DNA of 40,752 bases from NCBI RefSeq assembly GCF_003287285.1, contig NZ_QMIG01000042.1:1-40752 (forward strand). The letters run 5' to 3'. Source of the stretch: Phytoactinopolyspora halophila. GTDB lineage: Bacteria; Actinomycetota; Actinomycetes; Jiangellales; Jiangellaceae. A model generated the notes under the pieces. The model searched no databases. It was not told the DNA's origin and was given only the letters and a program-made list of their open reading frames with translations. The position numbers and the translations under genes were made by a program. Numbering within the stretch: the first letter of the stretch is position 1; every line of letters begins with the position of its first letter. Positions 30,840 through 39,635 of the stretch are shown piece by piece.

Positions 30840-31214
30840 ATGCCCATGCCCCGATGGTGGACACAGATCAACAAACGGGTGTTCAACCAACGTGAAATCA
30901 GGCATGGGAGGCGTCCCATTCTCTTCCACACCGGAAGGAGATCGGGCACGACCCACCTGACACCGCTCGATGCGCACGCCGTCGATGACGGTTACGTATT
31001 CATCCTCGTTTACGGCTCCGAATCCGATTGGGTGCGGAACGTGCTCGCCGAGGGGCGGGCACGCCTGAGGATCGAAGGACGGGACGTCGAACTCTCCAAC
31101 CCTCGGGTGATCGGTGACGACGAGGCGTGGCGGCTCCTTCCAGACAGCGTAAAACGTCCGCCACGCTTCCTGCGCATCAACGAATACCTGCGCATGGACC
31201 TGGCGGACCGCTGA
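30840..31214 (+). CDS. DDN/nitroreductase-family deazaflavin (F420)-dependent protein
   Basis: The start is ATG 30840, 6 nt after AGGAG (124 aa, MPMPRWWTQINKRVFNQREI). The pattern RRPILFHTGRRSGTTHLTPL, followed by GYVFILVYGSESDWVRNVLA and the C-terminal FLRINEYLRMDL, is that of the small split-barrel DDN family, whose members bind cofactor F420 and reduce or protect against quinones and nitro compounds. The exact substrate is unknown. Confidence 0.82.
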   Translation: MPMPRWWTQINKRVFNQREIRHGRRPILFHTGRRSGTTHLTPLDAHAVDDGYVFILVYGSESDWVRNVLAEGRARLRIEGRDVELSNPRVIGDDEAWRLLPDSVKRPPRFLRINEYLRMDLADR

Positions 31215-31251
31215 ACCCACCCGGCCCACGCCGGACTCGATCAGCTACGAG

Positions 31252-32271
31252 TCACTGGTCGAGCAGGCCCCGATGCTCGGGCGGAAGATCCTGATTCTCC
31301 GACGGCGGGGGCGGCGGTTGTTTCGCCTCACGCCCAGATGAAGCCGGCTGCTCGGCCTCCTCCGCCGCGTCTGCCTCCGCATGGTCCGCATGGTCCGCCT
31401 CGTTGGCATCGCCGCCCTCGCCCGGGTCTTCGGGAGCAGTGCCACCATCGGCGACCTTCTCGGTTGCGGATTGTGGCCGGGTGCCCGCCTCCTCGCCGGC
31501 GCCCGAGCTCACGGTAGCGGCCCCCATCGCAGGAGCCGTCATGCTCGCGGGCGCCGTCGCCGAGGCGACCGCGGCGGGCTCGGGCTCCGCCTCGTCCACG
31601 TCAGCCGCAGCCGTGTCGTCGTCGGCACCGATGACGAACTCGTAGATCAGCCAGGCGATCGCCGCACCCAGCAAGGGGCCGACCAGCCACGATGCAATCC
31701 CGGACCACTCGCCGCCGACGACGGCCGGGCCAAAGGCTCGCGCCGGGTTAAGCGCACCACCCGTGAGGTCCCCGATAGCCAGGATGCCCCCGGCGTACGC
31801 GAGCCCGACAGCGAACGGGTAGACCGAGAGCGGGGCGCGCGGATCGACGATGGTACCGAAGACGGCCAACACCAAGACCACCACGACGAACGCCTCAAGT
31901 ACCAGGGCACCGACGACATTGATCTCGCCTCCGCTGGCCGGTCCCGGAACGCCGGAAGCCACCAGATCCCGGCTCGTCGTGAACAAGACGACGAGCGCGG
32001 CGACGATGCCGCCGATGAGCTGCGCTGCCCAGTAGATCGTTGCACCCACCACGTCGATGCGTTTGCCAAGAAAGAGCGCCAGAGTGACGGCTGGATTGAA
32101 ATGCCCGCCGCAGACATGTCCGAGTGCTGCCACCATCACCAACACCGTCAACCCCTGCGCCAGGGCATACGGCGCGACCTGGTTGCTGGTCATGGACAGG
32201 ACCGCGACCAGCGTCAACGCGAAGGTTCCGATGCCCTCCGCGACGGCATTACGAACCCACATGTGGGGCAT
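31252..32271 (-). CDS. Aquaporin/MIP-family channel with long acidic tail
   Basis: The start is at ATG 32271 (339 aa, MPHMWVRNAVAEGIGTFALT); a TTG at 32304 could add 11 residues. Six membrane helices and both pore loops are present: GGHFNPAVTLALF and GGALNPARAFGP (NPA boxes, with Arg after the second). The selectivity-filter histidine and other residues fit a water-type channel more than a glycerol facilitator, but this is not certain. After helix six a disordered tail of about 115 residues, rich in Ala, Glu, Asp and Pro, contains repeats such as ADHADHAEADAAEEAEQ and ends PEHRGLLDQ. Confidence 0.9.
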   Translation of the reverse strand: MPHMWVRNAVAEGIGTFALTLVAVLSMTSNQVAPYALAQGLTVLVMVAALGHVCGGHFNPAVTLALFLGKRIDVVGATIYWAAQLIGGIVAALVVLFTTSRDLVASGVPGPASGGEINVVGALVLEAFVVVVLVLAVFGTIVDPRAPLSVYPFAVGLAYAGGILAIGDLTGGALNPARAFGPAVVGGEWSGIASWLVGPLLGAAIAWLIYEFVIGADDDTAAADVDEAEPEPAAVASATAPASMTAPAMGAATVSSGAGEEAGTRPQSATEKVADGGTAPEDPGEGGDANEADHADHAEADAAEEAEQPASSGREAKQPPPPPSENQDLPPEHRGLLDQ

Positions 32272-32362
32272 TGACGACCACTCCAGCTTTGGCAGGTGAG
32301 ACAATCGCGAATGTCAGGGGGACCCGTTACGGGCCTCGAGGCAACTCTAGGAGCTTCTTGTC

Positions 32363-33199
32363 ATGGCTGACGAAACGACGCGCCTGTACGGCGGCGATTA
32401 CGGACGCCGCATCACCATCCGCGACCTTCACCGAGCGAAGGAACGCGGCGAGCGCTGGCCGATGCTGACGTCGTACGAGATGTACACGGCGCAGATCTTT
32501 GACGAGGCCGGCATCCCGGTATTGCTCGTCGGAGACAGTGCCGCCAACAACGTGTACGCGCATCCCGACACCGTCCCGGTCACGGTCGACGAGATGATCC
32601 CGCTCGCGCGGGCGGTCGTCCGCTCCACATCACGGGCGCTGGTCGTGTGCGATCTCCCGTTCGGTTCCTACCAGATCAATCCCGAGCAGGCACTGGCCAC
32701 ATCCATCCGGATCGTCAAGGAGACCGGTGCGCAGGCCGTCAAGCTGGAAGGTGGGCAGCAGGCGGCCGAGTCGGTACGACGTATCGTCGACGCCGGGATC
32801 GCCGTCATGGCGCACGCCGGCTTCACGCCGCAGAGCGTCAACGCGCTGGGCGGCTATCGCGTCCAGGGCCGCGGCGAGCAGGCCGAGGACCTGATCGCGG
32901 CGGCCGAGGCGTTCGAACGGGCGGGGGCGTTCGCCCTGGTCCTGGAGATGGTGACCGCCGAGGTCGCCGCCGAGATCACCAAGCGGCTCTCCATACCCGT
33001 GATCGGTATCGGCGCCGGGCCGTACTGCGACGCGCAGGTTCTGGTCTGGCAGGACATGGCCGGCATGAACGCGGGAGATGCTGCGCGATTCGTCAAGGCT
33101 TTCGGTGACCTTCGCGCGGCGCTGACCTCGGCAACGCAGGACTTCGCCGACGACGTCATCAACGGGCGGTTCCCCACTGAAGAGCACGCTTACCACTGA
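32363..33199 (+). CDS. panB: 3-methyl-2-oxobutanoate hydroxymethyltransferase
   Basis: PanB makes ketopantoate in pantothenate/coenzyme A synthesis. The 278-aa protein starts ATG at 32363. Conserved blocks are MLTSYEMYTAQIFDEAGIPV, LLVGDSAANNVYAHPDTVPV (Mg2+ ligand Asp), MAHAGFTPQSVNALGGYRVQ, the catalytic Glu in LVLEMVTAEVA, and PVIGIGAGPYCDAQVLVWQD. No other pantothenate gene is adjacent. In Mycobacterium panB is also close to glnE and glnA2, so this neighbourhood is partly conserved. Confidence 0.96.
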   Translation: MADETTRLYGGDYGRRITIRDLHRAKERGERWPMLTSYEMYTAQIFDEAGIPVLLVGDSAANNVYAHPDTVPVTVDEMIPLARAVVRSTSRALVVCDLPFGSYQINPEQALATSIRIVKETGAQAVKLEGGQQAAESVRRIVDAGIAVMAHAGFTPQSVNALGGYRVQGRGEQAEDLIAAAEAFERAGAFALVLEMVTAEVAAEITKRLSIPVIGIGAGPYCDAQVLVWQDMAGMNAGDAARFVKAFGDLRAALTSATQDFADDVINGRFPTEEHAYH

Positions 33200-33288
33200 T
33201 GCCGGTCAACGTGCCCGAATGACCATGTTTGGGTCTCTTCGCGAACATCGCCGGTGCAGGGGCGATACAGCGCAGGGACCTGCCAAAC

Positions 33289-33335
33289 TTGTCAGTCTGG
33301 GGAATCGTCAGTCTGGGGAATCGTCATTCTGGAAC
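33289..33335. repeat. 16-nt tandem repeat between panB and the SDR operon
   Basis: GTCAGTCTGGGGAATC occurs twice in tandem, followed by a third partial unit GTCATTCTGG, just beyond the convergent ends of panB and the SDR gene and running into the last codons of the SDR gene. It may have arisen by slippage and could extend the reading frame of the SDR tail. Confidence 0.65.
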
Positions 33336-34172
33336 GTCGCGGCGCGCGCCGAACGGGCCGCGGAGGCGCTCGGTGATCTCCCACAACCGTCGTGCGTCTT
33401 CGACGTCGTAGGAGGCATTCGAGGATGACGTGGGCTGGAACTTGTCGTAATACGCACCATTGACCAGGTCTGAGCCGGCTGCCAGGCGGACTACTGGCTC
33501 GGCACCCTTCCTCGCCGGCGGAAGCATCGCCGTGAACAGCATCACCCGAACCCGCGGGAAGTTACGACCAAGGTCGGTCCGGATCATCCCCGGATGCAGC
33601 GCCACCACGGTGAGTTCCGGGTGCCGCCGGTGCAGCTCGTAGGTGAACAGCAGGTTGGCCAGCTTGGTCCGGCTGTACACCAGGAACGGGTCGTAGCTGC
33701 GCTCGCTTTGCAGGTCGTCGAACTGGAGACGGACCGCTCCGCTGCCACGCAAGGGCGCCCGGTGGCCTTCCGAGTTGACGTTCACCACCCGCCCGTCGCC
33801 GCGCTGTAGCTCCGCCAGCAACGCGCTGGTCAGCGAGAACGGAGCCAAGTGGTGCACGGCGAAGTTCATTTCGATGTCCTCGTCAGTGGTGATCCGCCGG
33901 GGCAGCATCACGCCAGCCCCGTTGACCAGCGTGTCGACGCGATCCACCACGGACCTGACCTGCGCGGCAGCACGTTCGACGCCCTCGGACGTGGACAAAT
34001 CCTCGACGACGACGTGTGCCCGAGGCACTGCCCGCGCCAGGTCCGCCGCTCGGGACGGGTCGCGGCCGATGAGCACCATCCGGTGTCCCGCTCGGGCCAG
34101 TTCCACCGCGGTGTGCCGGACGAGACCGGACGTCGCGCCGGCGACGACGATAGTCCGACTCGAGCCCCTCAT
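33324..34172 (-). CDS. Short-chain dehydrogenase/reductase (retinol dehydrogenase-like)
   Basis: This 282-aa SDR has the nucleotide motif VVAGATSGLVRHTAVELA (a variant of TGxxxGxG, lacking the last glycine), NGAGVM in place of NNAG, serine in VNVNSEGH and the catalytic YSRTKLANLL, so the Tyr-Lys pair is intact. The pattern resembles the retinol dehydrogenase/WW-domain oxidoreductase-like SDRs. Its start overlaps the stop of the upstream SDR gene by 4 nt, so the two are one operon, probably controlled from the padR intergenic region. Substrate unknown. Confidence 0.85.
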   Translation of the reverse strand: MRGSSRTIVVAGATSGLVRHTAVELARAGHRMVLIGRDPSRAADLARAVPRAHVVVEDLSTSEGVERAAAQVRSVVDRVDTLVNGAGVMLPRRITTDEDIEMNFAVHHLAPFSLTSALLAELQRGDGRVVNVNSEGHRAPLRGSGAVRLQFDDLQSERSYDPFLVYSRTKLANLLFTYELHRRHPELTVVALHPGMIRTDLGRNFPRVRVMLFTAMLPPARKGAEPVVRLAAGSDLVNGAYYDKFQPTSSSNASYDVEDARRLWEITERLRGPFGARRDVPE

Positions 34173-35026
34173 GCGCCCGCCTTGATGCCGGACAGCCCGA
34201 AGGCCCGCAGGACCATCGACTCGCGCACCCCGGCCGGGAGGTGGGAAAGCAGACCCATCACGCGCGCATCCCTGGTGGCCGCATAGCGCCGCTTGGGCCG
34301 CCGTGCCTGCACGGCCTTGACGATTGTCCTGGCCACGGCTTCAGGTGGACTGGTGCTCTGCTTCTCGGTGGCCCGGGCGACGGCGGTCAGGTGCGGCCCG
34401 TACAGTGCCGCTCGCGCTGGGTCGGTGTTCGCCAATGCACTGCGCGCTGCGGCCTCGGCCTTGGCGAAGATTTGCGTCGCGATGGCGCCGGGCTCCACCA
34501 GGGTGACAGGAATCTTCCACGCCGCCAGCTCCCCGCGCATGGCCGTGGAGAGCGAGTTCAGCGCTGCCTTGCTGGCGCTGATCGGCCCCAGGAAGGGCGC
34601 CGTGACCCGGGCGGTGGGCGCGGTGACGTTGACGATCCGGCCGTGGCCTCGGCGTAGCAGCGGAAGGAACGCCTGCGTGACGTAGGCGGGGCCGAACGTG
34701 TTGACCTCGAACTGTCGACGCAGCTCTTCCGGAGGGACCAGCTCGAGCGGCCCCTGGACGATCACACCGGCGTTGTTGACCACTGCCCGCAGCCCTCGAT
34801 CCCCCACACCCTGGGCCACCTGCTCTGCGGCGAGCTCGACGTTCTTCGGGTCGGTGACATCCATCTCCACCATGCGAACTCCAGCGACGCCGTCGAGCGC
34901 GCCGCCCTGATCATCGCGGACCGTCGCAAACACGGTCATTCCCTGATCCGCGAGCGCACGCACAGTCGCGACTCCGATTCCACCAGATGCTCCTGTCACG
35001 AGGACGGCTCCATCGTTCGAGGCCAT
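34169..35026 (-). CDS. SDR-family protein with the catalytic tyrosine replaced
   Basis: This 285-aa protein has a classical N-terminus (VLVTGASGGIGVATVRALAD), NNAGVIVQGPLE, and NVTAPTARVTAPF. At the active site the usual YxxxK reads GPISASKAALNS: the tyrosine position is Ile (ATC codon, clear in the sequence) while Ser and Lys remain. Either the reaction uses another residue or the protein has a non-catalytic role. It is the first gene of the SDR operon and diverges from padR across a region with three ACATGT boxes. Confidence 0.85.
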   Translation of the reverse strand: MASNDGAVLVTGASGGIGVATVRALADQGMTVFATVRDDQGGALDGVAGVRMVEMDVTDPKNVELAAEQVAQGVGDRGLRAVVNNAGVIVQGPLELVPPEELRRQFEVNTFGPAYVTQAFLPLLRRGHGRIVNVTAPTARVTAPFLGPISASKAALNSLSTAMRGELAAWKIPVTLVEPGAIATQIFAKAEAAARSALANTDPARAALYGPHLTAVARATEKQSTSPPEAVARTIVKAVQARRPKRRYAATRDARVMGLLSHLPAGVRESMVLRAFGLSGIKAGA

Positions 35027-35049
35027 AACCGCATCACCTGTTCTCTCTT

Positions 35050-35083
35050 ACATGTAAATAACGACATGTTCTAAGGTACATGT
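35050..35083. promoter_or_regulatory. Three phased ACATGT boxes: PadR operator
   Basis: ACATGT occurs at 35050-35055, 35064-35069 and 35078-35083, exactly 14 nt apart. The spacing creates two overlapping ATGT-N8-ACAT sites (35052-35067 and 35066-35081), a known form of PadR-family operator. It lies between the divergent padR and SDR genes and probably controls both. Confidence 0.8.
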
Positions 35084-35150
35084 CCGATTCTGAAAGTCCC
35101 AGCTGGGCGTGTCAAGATGAGAATCCGGACCACGCACGAATGGAGACTCG

Positions 35151-35786
35151 ATGTCGCTGCGTCATGGCTTGCTCGGACTGATCGCCGAGGGTCCCGCCAG
35201 CGGCTACGACCTCGCCCGGCGGTTCCAGGAGGTGCTCGGCGCGGTCTGGCCGGCCCAACACCCCAAGATCTACGCCGAGCTCAACCGGCTTGCTGACGAG
35301 GGATACATCGAGGTCGAGAGCATCGGGGCACGCGGCCGCAAGGCCTACCGGATCACCGACGCCGGCCTGGCCGAGGTACGCAGCTGGCTCATCGAGACCG
35401 ACGTCGATCACACGATGCGGCTGCAAACGCTGCTGCGATCGGTATTCTTCTGGCTGATGCCGCCTGACGAGCTACGGAAACATCTCGCGCGGGAGGCGGC
35501 GTACTTCAGCAAGGCGGCCGACTTCTACCGCGAGATCGCCGAGGCTAAAGATCGCGGGGACTACGGGGACAGCCCGCCAACCCAGTCGCTGCGGATCGCG
35601 GCTGAGGCAGGCGTCCGTCTCCACCAGGCGCTCGCCGAATGGGCGATATGGGCGCAGTCCGCACCCCTCGTCACCGAGGAGACCCAGGGCGACGCTCATG
35701 CCCGACCGGGCGTCGGCACCGCACCCGACGATGGCACCTCGCCCGACGATGGCACCTCGCCCGACGATGGCACCGAGCGCACCTGA
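35151..35786 (+). CDS. PadR-family transcriptional regulator
   Basis: This 211-aa protein begins MSLRHGLLGLIAEGPASGYD, followed by QHPKIYAELNRLADEGYIEV and RGRKAYRITDAGLAEVRSWL, the PadR winged helix. A C-terminal helical domain of the Vir_act_alpha_C type covers about residues 90-180. The tail contains three PDDGTS-type units encoded by a 15-nt repeat (near 35727-35772). ATG 35151 follows GGAG. It diverges from the SDR operon with operator boxes in between and is the likely ligand-responsive repressor of those genes. Confidence 0.9.
   Translation: MSLRHGLLGLIAEGPASGYDLARRFQEVLGAVWPAQHPKIYAELNRLADEGYIEVESIGARGRKAYRITDAGLAEVRSWLIETDVDHTMRLQTLLRSVFFWLMPPDELRKHLAREAAYFSKAADFYREIAEAKDRGDYGDSPPTQSLRIAAEAGVRLHQALAEWAIWAQSAPLVTEETQGDAHARPGVGTAPDDGTSPDDGTSPDDGTERT
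35727..35772 (+). repeat. 15-nt tandem repeat at the padR 3' end
   Basis: Three copies of the unit CCCGACGATGGCACC (with TCG between) encode PDDGTSPDDGTSPDDGT at the C-terminus of the PadR protein. The repeat keeps the frame. Confidence 0.7.
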
Positions 35787-35798
35787 GCAGGCCACAGG

Positions 35799-35999
35799 TC
35801 AGGAGCCATCCCAGCCCTTCCCCCACTCACGCTCCTGCTCGTCGGCGCGTTCCATCTGTTCGGTACGTTCCCGCGTGCGCGTGATGGCGTCGGCCGCCTC
35901 CTCGTACGTGTCGTACGGGCCGAGCCGGCGGTCGTTCGGGCAGCCGCGGCCCTCCTCGACCTGCCCGTGTTCCAAGCACCAAAACCACGATCCGCTCAT
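35799..35999 (-). CDS. Small conserved actinobacterial protein, unknown function
   Basis: This 66-aa protein begins [20 protein letters not shown] and has [16 protein letters not shown] and a charged C-terminal helix. I recall proteins of this type (WFWCLxH, then C, then GPY and an alanine-rich helix) as widespread hypotheticals in actinomycetes. The two cysteines and the histidine may bind a metal. It is convergent with padR. Confidence 0.7.
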   Translation of the reverse strand: MSGSWFWCLEHGQVEEGRGCPNDRRLGPYDTYEEAADAITRTRERTEQMERADEQEREWGKGWDGS

Positions 36000-36116
36000 G
36001 TCCGCCTCCTACTCGGCGCTGCCCGGCTCGTCCCGACGACGCGTCGGTGCCGCGTCATACGGCCAGAACTCCCCGCCCTCGGCAGAGCACCCCGTCACTG
36101 CCTAGACTGGCCTGCC

Positions 36117-36965
36117 GTGAGTCCTGTTGTCCCTGGCACTGTATCGCCCGAGCGGGCGGTGCCGGCATCCATTCCGCGGCCCGAGTACGTCGGCAAACGC
36201 AGCCCCGAACCGTTCACCGGTTCGGAAGTCAAAGACGCCGAAACCATCGAACGCATCCGCGCCGCCGGCCAGCTCGCGGCACAGGCGCTGCAAGAGGTCG
36301 GCAAGCACATCGAGCCCGGTGTCACCACCGACGAGCTCGACCGGATCGGCCACGAGTTCCTCTGTGACCACGGCGCGTACCCGTCGACACTGGGCTACCG
36401 CGGCTTTCCCAAGTCGCTGTGCTCCAGCGTCAACGAGGTCATCTGTCACGGCATCCCCGATTCCACGGTGATTGCCGACGGCGACATCGTGAACATCGAC
36501 ATCACCGCCTATCTCAATGGCGTGCACGGGGACAACAACGCCACCTTCCTCGCCGGTGACGTCGACGAGGAGAGCCGCCTGCTGGTCGAGCGGACCCAGG
36601 AAGCGCTCATGCGTGGCATCAAGGCGGTCAAGCCGGGGCGTGCCATCAACGTGATCGGCCGGGTGATCCAGTCCTACGCGAAGCGGTTCGGCTACGGCGT
36701 CGTCCGCGAATTTACCGGGCACGGTGTGGGCGAGGCGTTCCATTCCGGGCTCGTGATTCCGCACTACGACGACCCCGGATCGACGATGATTATGGAGCCG
36801 GGCATGGTCTTCACCATCGAACCGATGCTCAACCTCGGTACTCACGAGTGGACCATGTGGGACGACGGATGGACGGTCGTCACCAAGGATCTGCGCCGGT
36901 CGGCACAGTTCGAGCACACGATTCTGGTGACGGACGCGGGAGCCGAGATCCTCACCCGTCCCTGA
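36117..36965 (+). CDS. map: Methionine aminopeptidase, type Ic
   Basis: This enzyme removes the initiator methionine from new proteins. The start is GTG 36117 (282 aa, [18 protein letters not shown]). An N-terminal extension with proline motifs ([10 protein letters not shown]) is as in mycobacterial MapB. The five metal ligands are in [20 protein letters not shown] (two Asp), [12 protein letters not shown] (His), MVFTIEPML (Glu) and AQFEHTILV (Glu). HGVG and the substrate-pocket [13 protein letters not shown] are also present. It stands next to an MFS gene with no obvious coupling. Confidence 0.95.
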   Translation: MSPVVPGTVSPERAVPASIPRPEYVGKRSPEPFTGSEVKDAETIERIRAAGQLAAQALQEVGKHIEPGVTTDELDRIGHEFLCDHGAYPSTLGYRGFPKSLCSSVNEVICHGIPDSTVIADGDIVNIDITAYLNGVHGDNNATFLAGDVDEESRLLVERTQEALMRGIKAVKPGRAINVIGRVIQSYAKRFGYGVVREFTGHGVGEAFHSGLVIPHYDDPGSTMIMEPGMVFTIEPMLNLGTHEWTMWDDGWTVVTKDLRRSAQFEHTILVTDAGAEILTRP

Positions 36966-37167
36966 TGATCGGCCAGCCTGCATGGGCCTCCGTCCGCATG
37001 ACTGCACCATTCCCGGGCGCGTGACCTGCGCCGTCCCCCGACGCGTGGCCTACGCGATCTCGGGCGTGGCACAGCTCACGGACGCCGCCACGATAAACCT
37101 GAAATAACGATACGACCCGGAACGTCATCATCTGTGTCGCTGGCTCACGACGTAGGGACACAGAATC

Positions 37168-38763
37168 ATGGAAACCTCGACGGCCATCAAGGCCGGTCGG
37201 CGCGAATGGATGGGCCTCGGCCTGCTCGCGCTTCCGACGATGGTGCTCGGACTCGACCTCACCGTACTGCACCTCGCCGTACCCGCACTCAGTGCCGAAC
37301 TCCAGCCCAGCAGCACCCAGCTGCTGTGGATCACCGACATCTACGGCTTCATGATCGCCGGATTTCTCATGACCATGGGCTCTCTCGGCGACCGGCTCGG
37401 ACGCCGCCGCCTGCTGCTGATCGGCGCCACTGCCTTTGCCCTGGCCTCGGTGATCGCCGCGTACTCCACCAGTGCCGAGATGCTTCTCGTTGCCCGGGCA
37501 CTGCTCGGTGTGACCGGCGCGACGCTGATGCCGTCCACGCTGTCCCTGATCAGCAACATGTTCACCGATCCGAAGCAACGTTCGTTCGCCATCGCCGCAT
37601 GGATGATCAATTTCATGATCGGTGGCGCGGTCGGGCCGCTGGCCGGCGGCATCATGCTCGAACGCTTCTGGTGGGGATCGGTCTTCCTGATCGCCGTGCC
37701 CGTCATGGCCGCGCTCCTGCTGTTCGGCCGGATCCTGCTCCCCGAGTACCGCACCAGCACCGTTGCGCGCATCGACGCCACGAGTGTCGCGCTCTCTCTG
37801 GTGTCGATCCTCGCCATCATGTATGGCATCAAGGAGTTCGCCAAGGGCGGCGAGACCTACATCGCGCTCCTCACGCTCGCGGCCGGGCTCGTCGTCGGCG
37901 GGTTCTTCATCCGCCGGCAGCGGAACCTCGCCGATCCGCTGATCGACCTGGCCCTGTTCCGTCGCCGCGCGTTCAGCACCGCACTCGGCACCCAGCTGAC
38001 CGGGCTGCTCGTCATGGCCGGAACCCAGTTCCTGATCCTGCAATACATGCAGCTCGTCTTGGATGTGTCTGCCTTGCGAGCCGGCGTGCTCGTCGTGCCC
38101 GCCATGCTGCTCTCCATCGTGACCACGCTGCTCGCTCCCGCCATCGCGCGGCGCGTGGGACACGGCGCCGCGATCAGCGCGACGCTCGTGCTCGGAGCCG
38201 CCGGGCTGCTGGTGATCACCCAGGCATCCGCCGACTCCGGACTCGTCGTCGCCACGGTCGGCTTCAGCATTCTGATGTTCGCCATCAACCCCGCCATCGC
38301 GCTGACGTACGACCTCGTGATCGGCAGCGCTCCACCGGAACGCGCGGGATCGGCGTCGGGCATCGCCGAGACCGCGTCCGAACTCGGGCTCGCCCTGGGT
38401 GTGGCCATCGGCGGGAGCGTCGCCACCGCCGTCTACCGCAGGCTCGTCACCCCCGGCACGCTCCCGGACGGCCTCCCGCCCGACGCCAGCAGTGCTGCCC
38501 AGGAGACGCTGGGCGGCGCGACCGAGGCGGCCGCCGACGTGTCCGGCGCGACCGGTGACGAGCTGCTGGCTCTCACCCGGGATGCATTCACCCAGGGAGT
38601 ACACGTGGCGAGTGTGGTCAACGCCGGTCTCGTCATCGCCGCGGCGGCGCTTGCCGCCGTGCTCCTGCGCCGCAAAGGTGCTCAGCCCGGCGCAGAGACC
38701 GCCGAGCCAGTGGAGCAGCCGGCATCCGACCCGGCATCCGGCCAGCTCCCGACACCGAGCTGA
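37168..38763 (+). CDS. MFS multidrug exporter, DHA2 (14-TM) family
   Basis: This 531-aa protein has about 14 membrane segments. Motif A, GSLGDRLGRRRLLLIG, lies in the loop after helix 2. The N-terminal TVLHLAVPALSAELQPSSTQ and LLWITDIYGFMIAGFLMTMG are typical of the EmrB/QacA group of proton-driven drug exporters. The final 40 residues are proline/alanine-rich and cytoplasmic. No regulator is directly beside it; the tetR at 39636 controls a different divergent gene. Substrate unknown. Confidence 0.92.
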   Translation: METSTAIKAGRREWMGLGLLALPTMVLGLDLTVLHLAVPALSAELQPSSTQLLWITDIYGFMIAGFLMTMGSLGDRLGRRRLLLIGATAFALASVIAAYSTSAEMLLVARALLGVTGATLMPSTLSLISNMFTDPKQRSFAIAAWMINFMIGGAVGPLAGGIMLERFWWGSVFLIAVPVMAALLLFGRILLPEYRTSTVARIDATSVALSLVSILAIMYGIKEFAKGGETYIALLTLAAGLVVGGFFIRRQRNLADPLIDLALFRRRAFSTALGTQLTGLLVMAGTQFLILQYMQLVLDVSALRAGVLVVPAMLLSIVTTLLAPAIARRVGHGAAISATLVLGAAGLLVITQASADSGLVVATVGFSILMFAINPAIALTYDLVIGSAPPERAGSASGIAETASELGLALGVAIGGSVATAVYRRLVTPGTLPDGLPPDASSAAQETLGGATEAAADVSGATGDELLALTRDAFTQGVHVASVVNAGLVIAAAALAAVLLRRKGAQPGAETAEPVEQPASDPASGQLPTPS

Positions 38764-38871
38764 CATCCTCGGTCGTGACGGCGCCCGACAGCGCGGCATG
38801 GCCGTTGCGCGCATCCGTCGTCGTGGAGGTCCACGGCGAGGGCCGGCACTGCCGAAACGGATCCCCCGCCG

Positions 38872-39540
38872 CTACGCTCGCTGGAGATCCGCTTCGGCGC
38901 GGTCCTTCCACGCGGCGAGCGTCGCTTGCATCATGCCGGACATCGTGCCGTCGACGAAGTTCGACAGGAACGGGCGGACCAGACCTGCCGTCGGCTGAAA
39001 CGAGTACGTCCATGTCAACTGGGTTCCATCGTCGACGACCTCGTAGGTGAACTCCGCCACCGCATGGCTGATCGCGAGCCGCTGCGGGAGGTTGGTGAAG
39101 CCCCAAATCATGTACCGGAACGTCTCCTTGGAGTCCACGAGGACTTCCTCGGCCACATAGTGCCCCGTCTCGAACTCTACCCGCCTCCGGTGACCCGCAC
39201 GATCGGTGTTCGGATCCCAGTTTCCGCGCAGGTTCTCCGTGTCCTTTATCGCGGGAAGATCGTCGGTCCCTTCGACCAGGTCACTCAGATCGCGCTGGGG
39301 ATCATTGACCCAGGCGTAGAACTCGTCGCGTGGGACGCCGATAAAGATCGTTTCGGTGTGGCTGACATAGCCCTCGGCCGCGAGGTCCGGATGTGGGCCC
39401 GCAAACTCCGGCGGCGATGACGGTGGCGCCGCCACTCGCGTCACCACAACACCACCGATGACGATCAGCACGGCGAATCCCGCAAGCACCGAGAATGTCA
39501 TCTTTCGCCTCCTGCTCAGTCTCTGCCACCACTGACGCAT
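38872..39540 (-). CDS. Membrane-anchored SRPBCC-family protein
   Basis: The start is ATG 39540 (222 aa, MRQWWQRLSRRRKMTFSVLA). One N-terminal membrane helix (TFSVLAGFAVLIVIGGVVVT) is followed by a domain with ETIFIGVPRDEFYAWVNDPQ, VEFETGHYVAEEVLVDSKET and a final helix, matching the START-like SRPBCC (polyketide cyclase/lipid transport) fold. It diverges from tetR with two operators between them, so it is probably the TetR-regulated gene. Ligand unknown. Confidence 0.82.
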   Translation of the reverse strand: MRQWWQRLSRRRKMTFSVLAGFAVLIVIGGVVVTRVAAPPSSPPEFAGPHPDLAAEGYVSHTETIFIGVPRDEFYAWVNDPQRDLSDLVEGTDDLPAIKDTENLRGNWDPNTDRAGHRRRVEFETGHYVAEEVLVDSKETFRYMIWGFTNLPQRLAISHAVAEFTYEVVDDGTQLTWTYSFQPTAGLVRPFLSNFVDGTMSGMMQATLAAWKDRAEADLQRA

Positions 39541-39558
39541 GTCGATCTTTCCCGCTGG

Positions 39559-39605
39559 GTTGACATTGTCAACTACGTGTATCAAGTCAGGTTGACAGTG
39601 TCAAC
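39559..39605. promoter_or_regulatory. Two TetR-type palindromic operators
   Basis: GTTGACA-T-TGTCAAC (39559-39573) and GTTGACA-G-TGTCAAC (39591-39605) are perfect 7-bp-arm palindromes with centres 32 bp apart, in the gap between the divergent SRPBCC and tetR genes. Each contains TTGACA, which may also serve as a -35 box, so bound TetR would block both promoters. Confidence 0.85.
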
Positions 39606-39635
39606 CTGGCGGCACCAGTGCGATACGGTCAACAC

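Noticed and set aside
36952-38814. 620-aa minus-strand ORF antisense to the MFS exporter
   Set aside because: Low-complexity antisense shadow; the + strand has a full MFS pattern.
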